A stretch of 64,000 nt of DNA from CAVRRZ01 sp963723745 (GTDB lineage Bacteria > Actinomycetota > Actinomycetes > Mycobacteriales > Geodermatophilaceae), in assembly GCA_963723745.1 (NCBI GenBank), contig CAVRRZ010000006.1, positions 1 to 64,000 on the forward strand, given 5' to 3'. The notes under the pieces are model-generated. The model ran no database searches and had not been told where the DNA came from. It saw nothing but the letters and a program-made list of their open reading frames with translations. The stretch's first letter is position 1. Each line of letters starts with the position of its first letter. Made by a program: the position numbers and the translations under genes. This document shows positions 60,631-64,000 of this stretch, piece after piece.

Positions 60631-61716
60631 ATGCGACTGCTGACGAACGCCGACGTCTCGTCCGTGCTGACGATGGGGGAGGGCATCGCGGCGCTGCGCA
60701 CCGGATACGAGGACCTCGCACGCGGCGACGCGGCATACGTCCCGCGCATCGATCTCTACGCGCCCACGGGTCGGGACGACGACTACTACCAGTGGGGCTC
60801 GATGGCGGGCGCCTGCCGGTCCTACGGCGTCGTCGCCGTCCGCATCAAGTCGGACGTGACGTCGTGGCCGGGGCGGACCACGGAGAAGTACTGCGTGGAG
60901 CCGGGCACCTATTCGGGGATCATCCTGCTCTACAGCATCGCCAACGGTGAGCCGCTCGCCCTGATCCAGGACGGCTACCTGCAGCACGTCCGCGTGGGGG
61001 CCGCGGCCGGCATCGGCGTCGATCTCATGGCGCGTCCCGACGCCGACACGCTCGGGCTGATCGGCTCCGGCGGCATGGCGCGGACCTACCTCGAGGCGAT
61101 CGCGGAGGTCCGCGCCCTGCGCGAGGTGCGTGTCTACAGCACCACCCCCGCCAACCGGGAGCGGTTCGCCGCCGCGGCGCGCGACGATCTGGGCCTGGAG
61201 ATCCGGGCCGTCGACTCGGCCGGGGCAGCGGTGCGGGAGGCCTCCATCGTGGCCACCGCGACCGATGCGATGGGTGCCACGTTCGATCCCGCCTGGCTGT
61301 CGTCGGGTACGCACGTCACCTGTGTGACACGACGGGAGCTGTCCGCGGAGCTGATCGAGCGGGCCGACCGGACCCTTCAGCTGGGCGTCAACACGATCCC
61401 GTACGGCACCCCCGTGCCCGGCATGGAGTGGAAGGCCGGCGGCATCGCCTCCTACGTCTCGGGGCAGCCCGAGGAGCGGGCGCGGATCCCCGCGACGAGC
61501 GGCTCCCAGACCGGGGTCTTCCCGACGCTCGCCGACGTCCATCGGGGCCGCGCACAGGGGCGCACGACCGACGACGAGATCACCCTGTTCGTCACGACCG
61601 GCACGCAGGGGCTGCAGTTCGCCGCCGTCGGCGGCCGGGTGTGGCAACTCGCGAAGGAGCGCGACCTCGGGCACCCGTTCCCGACGGAGTGGTTCCTGCA
61701 GGACATCCGCGACTGA
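60631..61716 (+). CDS. Ornithine cyclodeaminase/mu-crystallin family protein (copy 2)
   Basis: 361 residues. LGLIGSGGMARTYLEAI is the nucleotide-binding motif (about 145-161). RIKSDVTSWPG and KYCVEPGTY match copy 1 at 17698, and both end PTEWFLQDIRD. It is an NAD(P)-dependent imine or amino-acid enzyme of the same subgroup; the substrate is not known. It stands apart from any catabolic operon here. ATG 60631 has no strong Shine-Dalgarno. The duplication is old, with conserved motifs but much divergence between them. Confidence 0.88.
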   Translation: MRLLTNADVSSVLTMGEGIAALRTGYEDLARGDAAYVPRIDLYAPTGRDDDYYQWGSMAGACRSYGVVAVRIKSDVTSWPGRTTEKYCVEPGTYSGIILLYSIANGEPLALIQDGYLQHVRVGAAAGIGVDLMARPDADTLGLIGSGGMARTYLEAIAEVRALREVRVYSTTPANRERFAAAARDDLGLEIRAVDSAGAAVREASIVATATDAMGATFDPAWLSSGTHVTCVTRRELSAELIERADRTLQLGVNTIPYGTPVPGMEWKAGGIASYVSGQPEERARIPATSGSQTGVFPTLADVHRGRAQGRTTDDEITLFVTTGTQGLQFAAVGGRVWQLAKERDLGHPFPTEWFLQDIRD

Positions 61717-61744
61717 CGGCTGCCTGCGCCACCGCCGTCATCGC

Positions 61745-62749
61745 TCAGGCGCCGACGGTGGCCATCGTCTCGGCGACGAGCTCCACCGAGCGCAGCCGGC
61801 CCTCGGTGGTGGGCGACTGGTGGGCCACGATCAGCTCGTCGGCGTCGGCGAGCCGGGCGAACGCCGCCATGTGCTCACGCACCTCGGCCGGGGTGCCCAG
61901 GGCGGTGTGGGTGAGCATCTGGTCGACGTGTACGGCCGCACCCTGCGCCAGCAGCCAGTCGGCCCGCTCCTCGAACGACAGCCCTTCGGGCAGCTGGCGG
62001 CCGCGACCGAACAGACCGAGGGCCCGCTCCCGCCGCACGGCCTGCAGCGCCTCCTGCGCCTCGGCAGTGGTGTCGGCGGCGACTGCGTTGACGCCGGCGA
62101 TCACGTACGGCGCCTCGAGCTGGTCGGAGGGCTTGAAGCTCTGTCGGTACAGCGCGACCGCGGCCTCGAGGGCCTGCGGTGCGAAGTGCGAGGCGAAGGC
62201 GTAGGGCAGCCCGAGCGCGGCGGCGAGCTGGGCGCCGAACAGCGAGGAGCCGAGGATGTACAGCGGCACCCGCGAGCCGTTACCGGGGATCGCGTCGACA
62301 CCGGGTACCCGGGTCTCGCCGGCGAGGTAGCCCTGCAGCTCCTGCACGTCCTGCGGGAAGGCATCGGCCGACCGCGCGTCGCGGCGCAGCGCGTACATCG
62401 TGTTCTGGTCGGAGCCGGGCGCGCGGCCGAGGCCCAGGTCGATCCGGCCGGGGTACATCGCGTCCAGCGTGCCGAACTGCTCGGCGATCGTGAGCGGCGA
62501 GTGGTTGGGCAGCATCACGCCGCCGGCGCCGAGCCGGATCGAGCTCGTGTGCGCGCCGACGTGCGCGATCAGCACGCTGGTCGCCGACGAGGCGATCGAC
62601 GGCATGTTGTGGTGCTCGGCGTACCAGACACGCCGGTAGCCGTACTCCTCGGCACGCTGCGCCAGCGCGACGCTGGCGGCGATGCTGTCGCTCGGCGTCC
62701 CATCGCGGGTGATCGGAGCGAGGTCGAGGACGGACAGCGGGATGCGCAT
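61745..62749 (-). CDS. LLM-class (luciferase-like) flavin-dependent monooxygenase
   Basis: 334 residues. The family signature is complete: LSVLDLAPI at the start, VWYAEHHNMPSIASSATSVL (about 40-59), RLGAGGVMLPNHSPLTIAEQFGTLD and RIDLGLGRAPGSD (about 99-111). It belongs to the group without a bound partner subunit and uses FMNH2 and O2. ATG 62749 starts the conserved part; the longer frame 5' runs through the tRNA gene and is not coding. Substrate unknown. Confidence 0.9.
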   Translation of the reverse strand: MRIPLSVLDLAPITRDGTPSDSIAASVALAQRAEEYGYRRVWYAEHHNMPSIASSATSVLIAHVGAHTSSIRLGAGGVMLPNHSPLTIAEQFGTLDAMYPGRIDLGLGRAPGSDQNTMYALRRDARSADAFPQDVQELQGYLAGETRVPGVDAIPGNGSRVPLYILGSSLFGAQLAAALGLPYAFASHFAPQALEAAVALYRQSFKPSDQLEAPYVIAGVNAVAADTTAEAQEALQAVRRERALGLFGRGRQLPEGLSFEERADWLLAQGAAVHVDQMLTHTALGTPAEVREHMAAFARLADADELIVAHQSPTTEGRLRSVELVAETMATVGA

Positions 62750-62890
62750 GCGGGAACAGCCTTTCGAGTCGGTTGCTCGAAGCAACGCCGGCCGGCCGGG
62801 ATCGCTTCCGCTCGGGACGCGGGGGAGGAGGTGTTCCGCTTCACCCCGGATCGACCGAGCTCGCACACGCAGGTGGTGGGGCGGGTGGTG

Positions 62891-62967
62891 TGGTGGGGCG
62901 GGTGGGGCTCGAACCCACGACCCAGGGATTATGAGTCCCCTGCTCTGACCGGCTGAGCTACCGCCCC
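62891..62967 (-). tRNA. tRNA-Met (anticodon CAT)
   Basis: A complete cloverleaf on the minus strand: acceptor stem GGGGCGG/CCGCCCC (62961-62967 with 62895-62901), a D arm beginning TAGCTCAG, anticodon loop CTCATAA with CAT at 62931-62933, T arm GTGGG-TTCGAGC-CCCAC, discriminator A and an encoded CCA (62891-62893). The elongator Met identity is more likely than Ile2 from overall similarity, but a CAT anticodon alone cannot separate them. Confidence 0.93.
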
Positions 62968-63181
62968 GTCGTCCGGACGACAGCCTGCCAGACGCCCCCG
63001 GGAGGCCGGGAGCCGCGCGGACCGCGGGCCGGAATCGGTACCGATGAGGGTCGTGAGGCGCTGACCTGCACCGCGTTATCCGCCTGTGACATCCACCGGT
63101 TCGTTGGGTACGTTCGGCCGCGGCCCGATCGAGAGTCGCCCCCGAAAACCGAGGGCCTCGAGCGGGCCCTGCCGAACCGTC

Positions 63182-63318
63182 CCGGTGCACGTGCCGGGGT
63201 GGACCGGGGACCCACCGATCCCCTGGGGTGAATCCCGCTCGCGCACACCTGTGCGTGGGCAGGTAGGGCACCGTTTCCGCGGCCCGAACCCGTCAGCTAA
63301 CCCGGTAGGCGGCCGCGA
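63182..63318 (+). ncRNA. Cyclic-di-AMP (ydaO/yuaA) riboswitch
   Basis: The conserved blocks of the ydaO motif appear in order: GGGGACCCA (about 63206-63213), GGGTGAATCC (about 63226-63235), GGGCAGGTAGGGC (63257-63269), and CCGAACCCGTCAGCTAACCC with GGTAGGCGG (about 63283-63312). Outer boundaries are approximate. It lies just upstream of a cell-wall hydrolase gene, the usual place in actinobacteria, where c-di-AMP binding is known to switch expression off. Confidence 0.94.
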
Positions 63319-63337
63319 GGAACGGAGAAGCGTCGCG

Positions 63338-64000
63338 TTGGCGACCAGGCACAACCGCACCCCCCGTATCGCCCGACCGACCACAGAATCGCTCCGCCGT
63401 CACGCCTGGATCCCTCGGGCTGGTGTGCTGGCCGCGGCCCTGACCGCGGCGATCGTCGGCCTGCCGCTGGTGCCCGCCGGCGCGGCCCCCGGCGACAGCG
63501 TCATCCGCTCCGAGCGGGACGCCGTCGCCGCGCAGGTCGAGGAGATGGAGAAGCGCGTCGCGAAGGCCGACGAGGCGCTGCAGCGCATGACGCTCGAGGC
63601 CGAGGCCGCGGCCGACGCCGTCCTCAAGTCGAGGGTCGACCTCGCCCGCGCCGAGAAGGAGGCCGCCGAGACGGCCGCGGCGCTGGCCGCCGCGGAGAAG
63701 GCCGTCGAGTCCATGCAGGACGACGTCGCCACCCTCGGCCGTGAGGCGTACATGGGGGAGGACGCCTTCGGTGAGGTCGCCCTGCTGCTGGACTCGGAGA
63801 GCCCCGGCGAGCTCCTGCAGCGCGCGGCCACCCTGGACCTGCTCGGCGAGAACCGGGCGACCGCGCTCGAGGCGCTGGAGGTGCTCGAGCGCCAGCACCA
63901 GGACGCCGACGACGCCGCGCGCGAGGCGGTGCGCAAGCGCGACGCTGCGGCGGAGGCGGCCACCGAGGCGGAGCGGAAGGTGCGCGAGCGCGTCGACAAG
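63338..64000 (+). CDS. Cell-wall hydrolase of the RipA/NlpC-P60 type, N-terminal part (cut by window end)
   Basis: 221 residues are visible, with no stop before the edge. A basic N-terminus and a signal peptide (hydrophobic LAAALTAAIVGLPLV) end near AGAAPG. A long acidic/basic coiled coil follows (for example ERDAVAAQVEEMEKRVAKAD). Such coiled coils precede NlpC/P60 or M23 peptidase domains in actinobacterial septum hydrolases; that domain is outside the window and is inferred. TTG 63338 is chosen from frame and the signal peptide, with ACGGAGAAG about 7 bp upstream. The c-di-AMP riboswitch in its leader fits this role. Confidence 0.85.
   Translation, partial: MATRHNRTPRIARPTTESLRRHAWIPRAGVLAAALTAAIVGLPLVPAGAAPGDSVIRSERDAVAAQVEEMEKRVAKADEALQRMTLEAEAAADAVLKSRVDLARAEKEAAETAAALAAAEKAVESMQDDVATLGREAYMGEDAFGEVALLLDSESPGELLQRAATLDLLGENRATALEALEVLERQHQDADDAAREAVRKRDAAAEAATEAERKVRERVDK

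Overview
The window is very GC-rich, gene-dense DNA from an actinobacterium. GTG and TTG starts, 4-bp stop/start overlaps, IclR, MpaB-type and AAA-cyclase proteins, and a cyclic-di-AMP riboswitch ahead of a cell-wall hydrolase all fit this. A Geodermatophilus/Blastococcus/Modestobacter-like or Pseudonocardia-like genome is my guess, from general character only. I see no insertion sequence, phage gene, CRISPR array or replication origin.

0-23.4 kb is a catabolic island that starts just after the 3' end of a tRNA gene (probably tRNA-Gln). It holds a cytochrome P450, an aldehyde dehydrogenase and an SDR; an orphan tricarboxylate-type (TctC) binding lipoprotein; and a complete Rieske ring-hydroxylating dioxygenase operon (alpha, beta, small partner protein, cis-diol dehydrogenase, 3Fe-4S ferredoxin, ferredoxin reductase). 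These are followed by an IclR regulator, a DMT-family transporter, a class II aldolase, a bicupin coupled to an EutA-like ATPase, and a second orphan TctC lipoprotein. The block then has an ornithine-cyclodeaminase-like enzyme, a PuuE-like deacetylase, a carbamoylsarcosine-amidase-like hydrolase and a second class II aldolase. TRIC-type and OFA-type membrane proteins close it. Four copies of the palindrome TCTG-N5-CAGA lie in front of its transcription units, which suggests one regulon, probably run by the local IclR protein. The substrate is unknown; the gene set suggests an aromatic or heteroaromatic compound that contains nitrogen.

23.5-37 kb is a signalling region. It has two class III cyclase/AAA-ATPase/TPR proteins flanking a small peptide gene and a haem-oxygenase-fold enzyme, then a nitrilase-fold protein, a response-regulator/thioredoxin-reductase fusion, a cNMP-binding histidine kinase and a CBS protein. 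From about 28.4 to 35.8 kb the reading frames are broken many times, mostly by shifts equivalent to +1 base. The same occurs in the glutaryl-CoA dehydrogenase gene at 43 kb and near 55.7 kb. Sequencing or assembly error is the simplest explanation.

37.5-42.3 kb encodes a secreted glycosidase-like protein, two tandem secreted beta-propeller paralogues and an MpaB-like oxygenase. 42.3-58.8 kb carries small zinc-ribbon-like proteins, glutaryl-CoA dehydrogenase, glycerate kinase, universal stress proteins, a Ser/Thr kinase, a divergent HSP90-like protein coupled to a large TPR protein, a NarL-type two-component system, and CstA with an unusual small Cys-rich partner. 58.8-64 kb has a glyoxalase-fold protein, a Pro/Thr-repeat exported protein, a second ornithine-cyclodeaminase paralogue, a luciferase-like monooxygenase, tRNA-Met(CAT), and a ydaO-type riboswitch in front of a truncated coiled-coil cell-wall hydrolase gene.
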